Assembly (NCBI RefSeq): GCF_000178835.2
Contig: NC_015275.1
Span: 331,001 to 395,000 of the forward strand
Direction of reading: 5' to 3'
DNA: 64,000 nucleotides
Source: Cellulosilyticum lentocellum DSM 5427
GTDB taxonomy: Bacteria > Bacillota > Clostridia > Lachnospirales > Cellulosilyticaceae
The notes beneath the pieces are model-generated. The model did no database searches. It saw only the letters and a program-made list of their open reading frames with translations, and was not told the DNA's origin. This document shows, piece by piece, positions 51,909 through 61,164 of the stretch (position 1 is the stretch's first letter; every line of letters starts with the position of its first letter). Position numbers and translations under genes: made by a program.

Positions 51909-51966
51909 CAAAAAGAAAATACCATAATGGTGATGAATAGATTACTATTATGGTATTTTCTTTTTG
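51909..51966 (+). terminator. Terminator of the cynS-FNT operon
   Basis: CAAAAAGAAAATACCATAAT (51909-51928) is exactly complementary to 51947-51966. A/T-rich flanks make it usable in both directions. Confidence 0.8.
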
Positions 51967-52102
51967 TGTGAAGAAAAATGTAGAAAAAAATTGAAATAGC
52001 ACGATTGTTTAGTTTGGTAAGAGTGACAAAAATTATGAGAATTGATATAATATTAGGTGATTGTCGAATAAAGGAAGCTTACTAAACTTATGGAGGGATA
52101 GG

Positions 52103-54421
52103 ATGAAGTGTCGATTTTGTGGTAAAGAAAATGATAATAGCTATGTATTCTGCGTCTATTGTGGTAAAAGGCTAGAAGCAGAGGAAGCTATAATTACATT
52201 AGCTAAAGAATCGGAGCTTACTCAGGTACAGGAGCAGGTGAAAAGTGAAACTAAAATATCTGGAGAACCAGAGACTGTAGCTGTAACTAATGAGCCTGAT
52301 GAACTTGCTATGTCCGAGCAAGGAGTTGCAGTATCTGAGGCTACCACTAAGGAAGAAGAAAGAAAAGGGAAAAAAGGTAAACTAAAAATAGCTGCTATCT
52401 TGTTAGGTCTAGTTATTGGAGGGGCAGGAATAGGAGCAGGTGCATTTTATTTAGCACAAAACACAGGAAATCAAGCTAAGACTTATGAAGAAAGCTATGA
52501 TCCTAATACTGTTTTGGGGGTCAATTTCACTCAGTGGGAATCAGGAAACTATGGTGATGTGTACACTCAAAAGATAGGAGAAGAAAAGAAAAAGTTAGGT
52601 GAGGGATTCGACTTAGATTCTTTTATTATCTCTCCTAAAACTGGCGATATCGTTTACTTAGATGAAGATGACCGCTTGCAGTATGCTAAATCAGGCGAGA
52701 AACCTAAGGTTATAAGTGAAGATTCTTCGTATTATTATTTTGAAGAAACAAGTAGGTTTATTATTTTTATAGAAAATACATCTTCAGGGGATCAAAACAC
52801 TTATATCTATGATACAGAAAAAGACACTAAGGAATTACTTGTAGAGGGCTGGACTGAAGTTGTATATTATGATGTAAGTACAGATGATTTTTATTATCTA
52901 GATAATGATAAAAAGTTTTATAAGCTTGTTAATCGTACAGAAAAAAATAGAATAGCAACTGATGTTGTAGGTTTCAATATATTAGATTCAGACTATTATT
53001 TCTTGGCAACCAATGACTTCTATAATCCAACTTGTTATCTTTATAGAGAAACTAAAGATGGAATAGAAAAAGAAAAGTTAAATCATAATGCTGTGGATAT
53101 ATGGAATGCTGTTTATATAAAGGAAAGCCAAGCTGTACTATTTAATGCATCAGAGGATTTGGATGATGTGAAGCAAATCTATATTAAACTTCCAGATCAA
53201 GAAGAAGTACAATTAGTTGATAAGGTTAAAGAGTGTACTTATAGTGAAGATGCAAATAAAGTATATTACTTAAATACTGAAGATGAGCTTTATAGCATAG
53301 ATGTGCCGGAGATAAATAAGAAGGCGCTTGCGGAACGAACTTATTTTGAAAAAGTGATAGATGATTGCAAAGTTAATAAACTATTAGGAGATGTTGTAAA
53401 TTATAGTGTAAGTCCTAATGGGAAAAGTGTTGTAGCCAGAGATATAAATGATGATTTATACTTATTAAGGGAAGATGAGAAGGAAAAAATAGATAGTAGT
53501 GTCATGTTTGAAGAAGCTTTTAATGAACATGTCTATTATATGACTTTTGAAGGTGAACTTTTCATTCAAGAGGGAATTAACACAGAAAAGCTAGAAGCAT
53601 TGCCGGAAGCTACTTTAATTACAGACCAATTAGGTGAAGATTATTCTATATCAGAGTTTGGACGATATATTACTTATCTAACAGAAGAAACAGTAGATGG
53701 AAAAGAAAAAGTAAGCTTAATGCGTTATGATACTAAAAAAAGTAAAGAGGTTATATTAGAAGACATAAACGTATATGATGCCTTTGTCATTAATGATTTA
53801 GAGTATGAACGCAAAATGAGCTATGAAGAATTGGTTGGATACTATGCTTGTGAGGAATTAGAAACACTTATTAAAATAGAAGAAGATGGCGAATTTATAG
53901 CTTATGCAGATGGAGAGATATTGAGTAGTGTATATCCGGAGTACAATTCCTATGGAAGATATAGTTTAGATGCAACATTAGTTGATGATAGTTATTTAGC
54001 TAATTTCTTTGGAGATGAAATAACCTTTGATAAATTAGAAGATGACACATTTACAATAATAGTAGGAGCTGGATATGTGTATCCTCTAGAGAGTATTTCT
54101 GAAGATGACTTTAATCAAAAGCTTGAAGAACAAGCAAGAGTTGCAGAGGAAAGACGAGCTGTAGAAGCGGAAAGAATCAGAAGAGAGGCGCTTGAATCTA
54201 CAGCTGAGGGTTATTATAATTATGGGGCCTTTATACCAGCCAATACATATATTTATACGACTTATGATTATAGTACACAAACAACCCTTTATACGAATAA
54301 AGATAAAACGTGGCCAGTAACTAACTATCACATTGACTATGATACTTCGGTTATTTGGGTAGAGATTAGTTACACCTACCAAGGTAATGATGACTATGGA
54401 TGGTTACCAATCCAACAATAA
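52103..54421 (+). CDS. Zinc-ribbon membrane protein with large propeller-like extracellular domain
   Basis: A 772-residue protein. A cytoplasmic zinc ribbon opens it (CRFCGKENDNSYVFCVYCGK, residues 3-22), then a charged linker, one transmembrane helix (about 112-133; LKIAAILLGLVIGGAGIGAG) and a large outer domain. That domain has repeated strand motifs such as DTEKDTKELLVEGWTEVVYY and LYSIDV, suggesting a beta-propeller of the DUF5050/TolB-like kind. The end (about 690-772) has a coiled segment and an SH3-like finish, YGWLPIQQ. ATG 52103 follows GGAGGG. It heads a three-gene zinc-ribbon cluster. Function unknown. Confidence 0.72.
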   Translation: MKCRFCGKENDNSYVFCVYCGKRLEAEEAIITLAKESELTQVQEQVKSETKISGEPETVAVTNEPDELAMSEQGVAVSEATTKEEERKGKKGKLKIAAILLGLVIGGAGIGAGAFYLAQNTGNQAKTYEESYDPNTVLGVNFTQWESGNYGDVYTQKIGEEKKKLGEGFDLDSFIISPKTGDIVYLDEDDRLQYAKSGEKPKVISEDSSYYYFEETSRFIIFIENTSSGDQNTYIYDTEKDTKELLVEGWTEVVYYDVSTDDFYYLDNDKKFYKLVNRTEKNRIATDVVGFNILDSDYYFLATNDFYNPTCYLYRETKDGIEKEKLNHNAVDIWNAVYIKESQAVLFNASEDLDDVKQIYIKLPDQEEVQLVDKVKECTYSEDANKVYYLNTEDELYSIDVPEINKKALAERTYFEKVIDDCKVNKLLGDVVNYSVSPNGKSVVARDINDDLYLLREDEKEKIDSSVMFEEAFNEHVYYMTFEGELFIQEGINTEKLEALPEATLITDQLGEDYSISEFGRYITYLTEETVDGKEKVSLMRYDTKKSKEVILEDINVYDAFVINDLEYERKMSYEELVGYYACEELETLIKIEEDGEFIAYADGEILSSVYPEYNSYGRYSLDATLVDDSYLANFFGDEITFDKLEDDTFTIIVGAGYVYPLESISEDDFNQKLEEQARVAEERRAVEAERIRREALESTAEGYYNYGAFIPANTYIYTTYDYSTQTTLYTNKDKTWPVTNYHIDYDTSVIWVEISYTYQGNDDYGWLPIQQ

Positions 54422-54504
54422 AAAAACCAGTATCTTATCAATAGGTTTTAGGATAGTATTAATTTAAGGTATATGAGAGATGTAAAAAATAAGGAGGAAG
54501 TAAA

Positions 54505-54897
54505 ATGGAACAAGGATTAAATACGAATGAATTAAAGGAGAAACGTCTAAATTTATTAGTAGCGTTAGGGGAAGAAACACACAATCTAATACGTGGGGGA
54601 AATATAACGATTTCTGATAAATTAAAAAGTTTATCAGAAGAAATCAAAAAAGTAGATATTCAAATTAGTAAAAGTTCTAATGCTGTGGATATAAGTTGTT
54701 GTCCTCAGTGCCGTGAAGCATTACAAGCTGATGCTGTGTTCTGTAGTAAATGTGGCTTTGCAGTTAAGGAATATTTCGCAGCTTATGTAGCTAAGTGTCA
54801 TTGTTGTAGCACTCCAATGAAAGCAGAACAAAACTACTGCGTAGTATGTGGTACGAAACAAAATAGTCACTTCAGTTTAGAAAAATCAGTAGAATAG
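54505..54897 (+). CDS. Small double zinc-ribbon protein
   Basis: A 130-residue soluble protein. The N-terminal 60 residues form a helical, probably coiled-coil region. Two C-x2-C zinc ribbons follow: CCPQCREALQADAVFCSKCG (about 70-89) and CHCCSTPMKAEQNYCVVCGT (about 99-118). RBS AAGGAGGAAG precedes ATG 54505. It lies between two membrane proteins that also carry ribbons of the same type, so it may be an adaptor in a shared complex. Confidence 0.75.
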   Translation: MEQGLNTNELKEKRLNLLVALGEETHNLIRGGNITISDKLKSLSEEIKKVDIQISKSSNAVDISCCPQCREALQADAVFCSKCGFAVKEYFAAYVAKCHCCSTPMKAEQNYCVVCGTKQNSHFSLEKSVE

Positions 54898-54910
54898 GGA
54901 GGAGACCAAA

Positions 54911-56689
54911 ATGTTTTGTAATAAATGTGGGACACAAATAGAGGAATCCAATCAATACTGTGGTAATTGCGGGGCGAGGGCACAACAAGGATCACTTCCA
55001 ATACAAGCAGTAGAAACAAACTTTAACTTTTGTAGAAGTTGTGGTGCGGCAGTACAGGGAAGATATTGCGAAGCTTGTGGGGAAAGTAGTGTAAAGGTAG
55101 AAGCAAAAATAAAAAGTAGTTTCAAAACAATGGAACAACTTAAACAAACAGGAGCGGCAGTTAAAAATGTACTTCCAGGTAAAGAGTCTTTAAAAGATAT
55201 GAAGTTAAATAAATTACATATTGAAAAGCTTACAACTGCTGAAGCTTTAAAATGGGTAAAGCAAGGCGTTTTATTCTCAGTTATTGTTGCTGTAGTTGCT
55301 ATAGTTTTAAGCTTATTAATAGGGACAGGACTAAAGGATGCTATTTTTGAAGAGCAATATAGTAGCTATGCTTTTGGAAGTACGTTAGAGAAAAATCTTT
55401 TTAATACAGTGTGTAACCTTAATTTAGTGACCTATAGCATGCTGTTTGGTGGAAAAGTCAACTGGTTACTTTCTGTGGGTGGTGTAAAAGGAACAATAGC
55501 TGCTGTATTTCCTGTTATAGGTATGGTTTTAGGAGTAATTATACTTATTATAAGTGAAAAAATTAGACTTAAACTATCTGGAATGGGAAGGACTTTATCC
55601 GGAAATGGTATTATAGCGGCCATAACAGGTGTTGTAGTAACGCTAGGAGGAGTAGTACTTAATAAATCTATGCGTACTAATTATAGAGAATTTTATGGAT
55701 ATAGTTATAGTTCGCCAGAAGATATCCTTAAAGTGAGCTCTAGTATTCATTTATTATTTACATTCTTTATGGTGTTTGTGATAACTTTTCTGACTTTACA
55801 GTTTGTAGTGAAAAATAAAGGGGTTAACGAACAAAATCCAATTTTATCTGTCATTAGAAAGATTGTTTTCACTATAATAGGTTTTGCCTTTATGATGGCG
55901 ACTAGTGTGATGATAAAAGTACTTATGGAAGTAGGAGAAATGCCAGAAGGAGTAAGCTGGTTAGTTGTTTTAGTAAGTATCTTATATTTGACAGGAATCT
56001 TTATCTCAGTAATACTAATGGGACAATTCAATCTTATAGAAGTAATGGTAAATTCAGATTCAGTGATTAAGCTGAAGATGACACTGGCTAATATTAAGTA
56101 TGAGATGTATGGCATGGAAGATCAAATAGATAGCTTTATGAAGTGGTGGCTGATTGTGGCAGTGGTTATTACTGCCTGTATGATTTTAGTAGCAGCGTAT
56201 CAATTCTTTAAAGGCAGAGATTTGGAATTAAAGGTAGCATTTAAAGAGTCAGCTCTAATAAGCTTAGGCTCAGGTCTTTGTTTTGGAATGATATCTAAGA
56301 TGGCAAGCTATGTAATGAATGTAACGCTTCAAGCTACTAATAGTTATTATAGAGATATGCTTGAGATGGACAGAGGAAAGTATAGTTTAATGGTGAAATC
56401 AGGAAATAGTTCTTTCGTAGTAAATGCAATGATTATCGCAGTGATGACGTGTATTTTATTTATGGTGATGTATTGGCTACTTAGTCTTAAGGTACCAGTT
56501 GTTGATACGATAATGAATATTTTTAAACCAGTGGTATTGTGGATTGCTGTTGGGGTATTTTGTATATTTTTTATTGCCAAATTTGATGTTTATGATGTTA
56601 ACTACTCCATCATGGGTATTGCCGAAGATGCAGTAGACTACATAGGAGAAGAACTAGAAGATAATTTCTTCGATATGTTTGATTTCTAG
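54911..56689 (+). CDS. Zinc-ribbon polytopic membrane protein
   Basis: A 592-residue protein. Two N-terminal zinc ribbons (CNKCGTQIEESNQYCGNCGA at 3-22, and CRSCGAAVQGRYCEACGES at about 41-59) are followed by a linker and about eight to ten membrane helices from residue 118 onward. The C-terminus is acidic (DYIGEELEDNFFDMFDF). RBS GGGAGGAG precedes ATG 54911, 13 nt after the preceding gene, so the last two genes are one operon. I do not recognise the membrane domain. The N-terminus of this kind is common in Firmicute membrane proteins of unknown role. Confidence 0.72.
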   Translation: MFCNKCGTQIEESNQYCGNCGARAQQGSLPIQAVETNFNFCRSCGAAVQGRYCEACGESSVKVEAKIKSSFKTMEQLKQTGAAVKNVLPGKESLKDMKLNKLHIEKLTTAEALKWVKQGVLFSVIVAVVAIVLSLLIGTGLKDAIFEEQYSSYAFGSTLEKNLFNTVCNLNLVTYSMLFGGKVNWLLSVGGVKGTIAAVFPVIGMVLGVIILIISEKIRLKLSGMGRTLSGNGIIAAITGVVVTLGGVVLNKSMRTNYREFYGYSYSSPEDILKVSSSIHLLFTFFMVFVITFLTLQFVVKNKGVNEQNPILSVIRKIVFTIIGFAFMMATSVMIKVLMEVGEMPEGVSWLVVLVSILYLTGIFISVILMGQFNLIEVMVNSDSVIKLKMTLANIKYEMYGMEDQIDSFMKWWLIVAVVITACMILVAAYQFFKGRDLELKVAFKESALISLGSGLCFGMISKMASYVMNVTLQATNSYYRDMLEMDRGKYSLMVKSGNSSFVVNAMIIAVMTCILFMVMYWLLSLKVPVVDTIMNIFKPVVLWIAVGVFCIFFIAKFDVYDVNYSIMGIAEDAVDYIGEELEDNFFDMFDF

Positions 56690-56767
56690 AAGACGTTATC
56701 TAGGGATATATTACCTGGTTCTTGTGATTTAAAGAGAATGATATAGTATGCATAGAGGTCATTAGAT

Positions 56768-56815
56768 AAAAAAGACATTGTGATAAGGTATAAACCTTGT
56801 AACAATGTCTTTTTT
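56768..56815. terminator. Bidirectional terminator between the zinc-ribbon operon and lacI-type gene
   Basis: AAAAAAGACATTGT pairs with ACAATGTCTTTTTT around a second small stem (AAGG/CCTT). It serves both convergent units. Confidence 0.85.
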
Positions 56816-56816
56816 G

Positions 56817-57839
56817 CTAGTCTGCTTTTCTGCTAGATTCTCTAACAATCAGGTTAGGAAGGAGCATGCTGTATTGCATTTGTAAATTAGGATTAGCTAT
56901 TTTACTTAACAAAATATTAGCTGCATGAGAGCCTAATTCAAATACATCATTATCAACGACGCTTAGCTGAGGTTCTGTAAACATAGATAAGGGATAGTTA
57001 TCAAAAGAAATAAGAGCCACATTCTCAGGAATCTTAAGCCCCCTTTTTTTGATAGCCTGAATAACACCGAAAGCTACGAAGTTATTAAGACAAACTACAC
57101 TATCTGGTGGAGAGGGTAAATCGAGTAGGGCATTCATCATATTGCCACTATTTTCGATAGAGGTTTCGCCCTCCATAATATACTCACGGTCGATAGTAAG
57201 GCCTTTTTTCTCTAAGGCAGAGCAAAATCCCATTTGCCTATTGTGAGAAAAGTGATCTTCGTGAGGAGCGCCAATAAAGGCAGGCCTAGTGTAACCTTCG
57301 CTTAGTAAATGAGTGGCAGCTATTTCGCCAGCAGTTTTGTTATTAATATCAATCCAACAAAGGTTGGATTCAAAAGCTGGTTGTCCAATGACCACATAAG
57401 GGAAATGGAGAGCATCCATCTTTTTGCAAAGAGCCTTGTTAAGGTTGGCGACATGTATAATGAGGCCATCTACACGCTTTTCGCGAATGATTTTTTCGTA
57501 AGGATCTAGGCCCTCTCCCAAGGAAGAAGGATTAAGTAAAGTGAGGCTATAATCATTTTGGCTTAAGATAGATTCTATTCCACCTAGTATTTCATAAATA
57601 TGTGAATTTAAAAAAGCATAGTGGCGCTTTAATTCCATAACGATTCCTATATTTTTAGAGCTTTGTTGTACAAAGCTGCGGGCGATGACATTAGGATAGT
57701 AATGGAGTTCTTCCATCACTTGACGTACTCTCTTTTTGGTTGCATCTGAAATCGTAGGAGCGTCACTCATTACCTTAGATACAGTAGAGATGGAAACATT
57801 AGCCGCTTTAGCGACTTCTTTAATTGTAATTTTAGACAT
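56817..57839 (-). CDS. LacI-family repressor of the maltodextrin operon
   Basis: A 340-residue repressor. An N-terminal helix-turn-helix (ITIKEVAKAANVSISTVSKV, residues 4-23) and hinge helix are followed by a periplasmic-binding-protein-like effector domain (about 62-340; NIGIVMELKRHYAFL, then DGLIIHVANL, VVCLNNFVAFG and LSVVDND). RBS AAGGAG precedes the ATG at 57839. It is divergent from the maltodextrin ABC operon, and palindromes at 57864 and 58016 are its likely operators, so it probably represses both itself and the operon until maltose-type sugar is present (MalR-like). Confidence 0.9.
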   Translation of the reverse strand: MSKITIKEVAKAANVSISTVSKVMSDAPTISDATKKRVRQVMEELHYYPNVIARSFVQQSSKNIGIVMELKRHYAFLNSHIYEILGGIESILSQNDYSLTLLNPSSLGEGLDPYEKIIREKRVDGLIIHVANLNKALCKKMDALHFPYVVIGQPAFESNLCWIDINNKTAGEIAATHLLSEGYTRPAFIGAPHEDHFSHNRQMGFCSALEKKGLTIDREYIMEGETSIENSGNMMNALLDLPSPPDSVVCLNNFVAFGVIQAIKKRGLKIPENVALISFDNYPLSMFTEPQLSVVDNDVFELGSHAANILLSKIANPNLQMQYSMLLPNLIVRESSRKAD

Positions 57840-57863
57840 ATAAGAGTCTCCTTATATAAAATA

Positions 57864-57877
57864 GGAAAATGTTTTCC
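57864..57877. promoter_or_regulatory. LacI-type operator next to the repressor gene
   Basis: GGAAAATGTTTTCC is a near-palindrome of the LacI/CcpA class, 25 nt upstream of the repressor start. It shares the GGAAAAnGTTTTC core with the site at 58016-58033. Confidence 0.6.
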
Positions 57878-57973
57878 TTGTTATTCAGTATAGCATATAC
57901 AAGGAGTATGGTCAAATTAATGTGAAAATATAGATAATTTTACTAAGAAATAAAGAAAATTATCTAAAATATA

Positions 57974-58033
57974 TTGACAATTAACTAAAATGAGTGGTAT
58001 AACTAAGTTATCAATAAGGAAAACGTTTTCTTA
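57974..58033 (+). promoter_or_regulatory. Promoter and operator of the maltodextrin operon
   Basis: TTGACA (57974-57979), 18 nt, then TATAAC (57998-58003). Thirteen bases later AAGGAAAACGTTTTCTTA (58016-58033) forms a palindrome with the central CG typical of LacI-family sites, placed at the expected transcription start, a blocking position. A further half-like AAGGAAAAC lies near 58113. Confidence 0.7.
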
Positions 58034-58148
58034 AAATATTTTACGCATCATAAGTTTTACTTTTGGGAAGCTAGGATAATCAAGAGTAAGTATTAATTAG
58101 TCCATGTGAAAAACAAGGAAAACATTATACTAAAATGGAGGGGTAAAA

Positions 58149-59408
58149 ATGAAAAAGAAATTTAAAATGTTGGTTCCTTTACTTATGGTAACTATGAGTT
58201 TAACCGCTTGTGGTGGAAAGGAAACTGCAAAGGAAACAGGTAGTCAACCTACTAACGCTGCAGAGGCAAGTGTAGCACCAACAGAGGAAACAAAAGCACC
58301 AGTAGAACTCACTTTATGGCATGAAACAGAAGAGGGAATAGCAAGTGTACTTCAAGAACAACTAGATCAATTAGCTCCAGATATTAAGGTAAATGTAGTC
58401 CGAAAAGAAAATATGACAGAAGCTTTAAAACTTAGCGCAGCAGACCCATCCAATGCACCAGATTTTATTTGGTATGCCCATGATAAAATAGGTATGTTTG
58501 CAGAAATGAATATTATTGACAGTATAGATAATTACTTAGATCCAAGTGTTTACGATAAATTCTTACCAATGACAGCTCAGGCAGGCCTTTATAATGGTAA
58601 ACATTATCAAATCCCAGCTTATTATGAAACACTTATGTTTATGTATAATAAAGCTTTATTAGACAAGGCACCAACTACTACTGATGAACTTTTAGAGCTT
58701 GCTAAATCTAAAACGACAGGAGATTCTTATGGCTTTGTAGAACAACATAGCACGGCTTATTACTTTAGTGCATGGGCTCATGCATTTGGAGCAAGTATTA
58801 TTAATGATAAAGCACAGCCAGGTCTTAATACAGCGGAAATGGAAGAAGCTATTGATTATCATAAACAATTTGTACAATACATGCCAACTGATGGTGAGTG
58901 GAATACAGTAACCACCTTATTCTTGGAAGGTAAAGCAGCTTCTATTGTTAATGGCCCTTGGTTCGTAGCAAGTGCCAAGGATGCAGGTATTGACCTTGGA
59001 GTCGCACCACTTCCAACAGTAAGTAGTAATGGGAATGCATTAAAACCTTATTCAGGTGTTCAAGGTATTATGATTTCTACTACTTGCAAAGATAAAGAAG
59101 CAGGTAAAAAGGTACTTGAGTTCTTATGTCAGAAGGATTTAAGCGAAGCCATCGCTCTTAAAAATGGCGCAGCACCAGCTCATCAAGATGCTTATAATAA
59201 TGCAGAGATTCAAGGTAGTGATATTATCATGACCCTAAAGGCGTGTGCAGAAAATGCAGTACCAATGCCTAATATTCCTCAAATGGATGTTATGTGGTCT
59301 TGTACAGAGAATGCACTTGCTGCCATTTATAAGAGTGGTGGAAGTACTAAGCCAATTATGGATGCAGCACAACAAGAAGCGTTAGATCAAATAAAAGCAA
59401 TGCAATAG
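58149..59408 (+). CDS. Maltodextrin ABC transporter solute-binding lipoprotein
   Basis: A 419-residue extracellular binding lipoprotein (lipobox SLTACGG, Cys about 21) of the MalE/SBP_bac family: LTLWHETEEG (about 56), PDFIWYAHDKIG (about 103), QIPAYYETLMFMYNKALLD (about 158) and a late GVQGIMIS. It captures the sugar at the membrane surface for the two permeases encoded next. RBS GGAGGGG precedes ATG 58149. No ATPase gene lies in the operon, so a shared multi-sugar ATPase (MsmK/MalK type) encoded elsewhere must power it. Confidence 0.9.
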   Translation: MKKKFKMLVPLLMVTMSLTACGGKETAKETGSQPTNAAEASVAPTEETKAPVELTLWHETEEGIASVLQEQLDQLAPDIKVNVVRKENMTEALKLSAADPSNAPDFIWYAHDKIGMFAEMNIIDSIDNYLDPSVYDKFLPMTAQAGLYNGKHYQIPAYYETLMFMYNKALLDKAPTTTDELLELAKSKTTGDSYGFVEQHSTAYYFSAWAHAFGASIINDKAQPGLNTAEMEEAIDYHKQFVQYMPTDGEWNTVTTLFLEGKAASIVNGPWFVASAKDAGIDLGVAPLPTVSSNGNALKPYSGVQGIMISTTCKDKEAGKKVLEFLCQKDLSEAIALKNGAAPAHQDAYNNAEIQGSDIIMTLKACAENAVPMPNIPQMDVMWSCTENALAAIYKSGGSTKPIMDAAQQEALDQIKAMQ

Positions 59409-59430
59409 TTAATAAAGGGGGAGGAATAGC

Positions 59431-60324
59431 ATGAAACAAAATTCTAAACAAAAAGTGGGGCCTTATTTATACATTAGCTCTGCTTGGCTCATCATTGGGA
59501 TTATTGTATTTTTCCCAATTATCTATACTGTAGCTATATCCTTCACCAATATGAATATATGGCACTGGAAGGATTATCGTTTTATTGGTTTTGCTAATTA
59601 TTTGAAAGCCTTCACAGTGTTAGATGGTGGTTTTGTAGCGGCATTAATCCGAACAATTATATGGACAATTTTAAATCTTACACTTCAAATAGTGATTGCG
59701 CTAGGTATTTCTCTTTTACTGAATACAGAAGGTTTGAGGGGAAAGGGAGTTTATAAAACGCTTTTAATGCTACCTTGGGCAATGCCTACTTATATATCAG
59801 CGCTTATTTGGAAGTTTGGTATGTTCCAAAATGATTTTGGTCTACTTAATCAAGTCCTAGTAAAGCTAGGACTTGGAAAAGTAGGTTGGCTCAATACAGA
59901 TTTAATAGCTTTTATTTCTTGTCTTTTTGTTAACTTATGGATGGCACTGCCTTATATGATCTTAATGTTTTATGGTGGTTTGCAAGGAATTGATAAAGGA
60001 TTTTACGAATCCGCAGAAATAGAAGGTGCTAATAAATGGCAGAAGCTTATTTATATTACAGTACCGGTATTAAAACCTTTAGTTATGCCAGCTATTATTA
60101 TGACTGCTTTTGTAACCTTTAAACAATTTGATATCGTCTATTTGATGACAATGCAAACTGGAGCCAAAACAGGAGCAGATGTGAATACGATCATTACATA
60201 TGCTTATGAAAATGCTTTTATTACTAATAACTATGGTTATAGTTCAGCACTTTCTGTGATTATCTTTATCATTATTGTGATTTTAACATTACTTAATCAG
60301 CGCAGCTTAAGGAAGGGGGATTAA
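59431..60324 (+). CDS. Maltodextrin ABC permease, MalF-like
   Basis: A 297-residue inner-membrane permease with six or more helices. It carries the binding-protein-dependent transport signature EAA loop ESAEIEGANKWQKLIYITVP near residue 192, which contacts the ATPase. It is shorter than E. coli MalF, as in Gram-positive homologues lacking the large P2 loop. RBS GGGGGAGG precedes ATG 59431, 22 nt after the binding-protein gene. Confidence 0.9.
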   Translation: MKQNSKQKVGPYLYISSAWLIIGIIVFFPIIYTVAISFTNMNIWHWKDYRFIGFANYLKAFTVLDGGFVAALIRTIIWTILNLTLQIVIALGISLLLNTEGLRGKGVYKTLLMLPWAMPTYISALIWKFGMFQNDFGLLNQVLVKLGLGKVGWLNTDLIAFISCLFVNLWMALPYMILMFYGGLQGIDKGFYESAEIEGANKWQKLIYITVPVLKPLVMPAIIMTAFVTFKQFDIVYLMTMQTGAKTGADVNTIITYAYENAFITNNYGYSSALSVIIFIIIVILTLLNQRSLRKGD

Positions 60325-60327
60325 TAG

Positions 60328-61164
60328 ATGAAGATTAATAAGAAAACTTATCACATAGGAACTCATATTGTACTTATTATCATTTGTCTTATTTTCTTGG
60401 TTCCGATTTTATATACCATTTCTGTATCTCTAAAATCCTCCAATTCCCTATTAAGTTCACATTTTCAGCTAATACCGGACCAAGCTACTTTAAATAACTA
60501 TCGTATTATTTTATTTGAAAAGCCTTTTTTGACTTGGCTTAAAAATAGTTTAATCTTAACGGTAAGTACAGTAATAGTAGCCTTGGGAGTGGCATTACCA
60601 GCAGCTTATTCTTATACAAGAATGAAGTTCAAAGGGAAAAGTAGTTCTTTATTTGCACTACTTTTGCTAAATGCATTTCCTTCTGTGTTATCTATGGTAG
60701 CTATTTATCGTTTGTTTACTACCTTCTCATTAATGAATCGTTATACGGGGCTTATTATTGTATATACAGGAGCTATGATTATCTTTAGTATTTGGAATTT
60801 AAAAGGTTATTTTGAATCGATTCCTGTAGATATAGAACAAGCTGCTATGATTGATGGAGCTGGTAACTTTACTATACTCACGCGTATAGTACTTCCTTTA
60901 GCTAGGCCGGCTATTATTGTAACAGCTATGATGATTTTTATTACGACTTGGAATGAATATATTTATGCCGTAAACTTCTTAAGTGATGCCAATAAATATA
61001 CTTTGGCAGCAGGTTTATATTCACTTCAAGGAACAGACTACACTAGAAACTGGCCAGTATTTGCGGCAGGTTCTATGATGACATCTATACCTACGTTACT
61101 TATTTTCTTTGGCATCCAAAGGTACTTAGTATCTGGGTTAACAGCGGGAGGAGTGAAATACTAA
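60328..61164 (+). CDS. Maltodextrin ABC permease, MalG-like
   Basis: A 278-residue inner-membrane permease, partner of the MalF-like protein 3 nt upstream. The EAA loop is EQAAMIDGAGNFTILTRIVL near residue 171, and the C-terminus ends YLVSGLTAGGVKY, the typical MalG ending that reaches into the ATPase dimer. RBS AAGGGGG precedes ATG 60328. Its stop overlaps the next start (TAATG). Confidence 0.92.
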   Translation: MKINKKTYHIGTHIVLIIICLIFLVPILYTISVSLKSSNSLLSSHFQLIPDQATLNNYRIILFEKPFLTWLKNSLILTVSTVIVALGVALPAAYSYTRMKFKGKSSSLFALLLLNAFPSVLSMVAIYRLFTTFSLMNRYTGLIIVYTGAMIIFSIWNLKGYFESIPVDIEQAAMIDGAGNFTILTRIVLPLARPAIIVTAMMIFITTWNEYIYAVNFLSDANKYTLAAGLYSLQGTDYTRNWPVFAAGSMMTSIPTLLIFFGIQRYLVSGLTAGGVKY

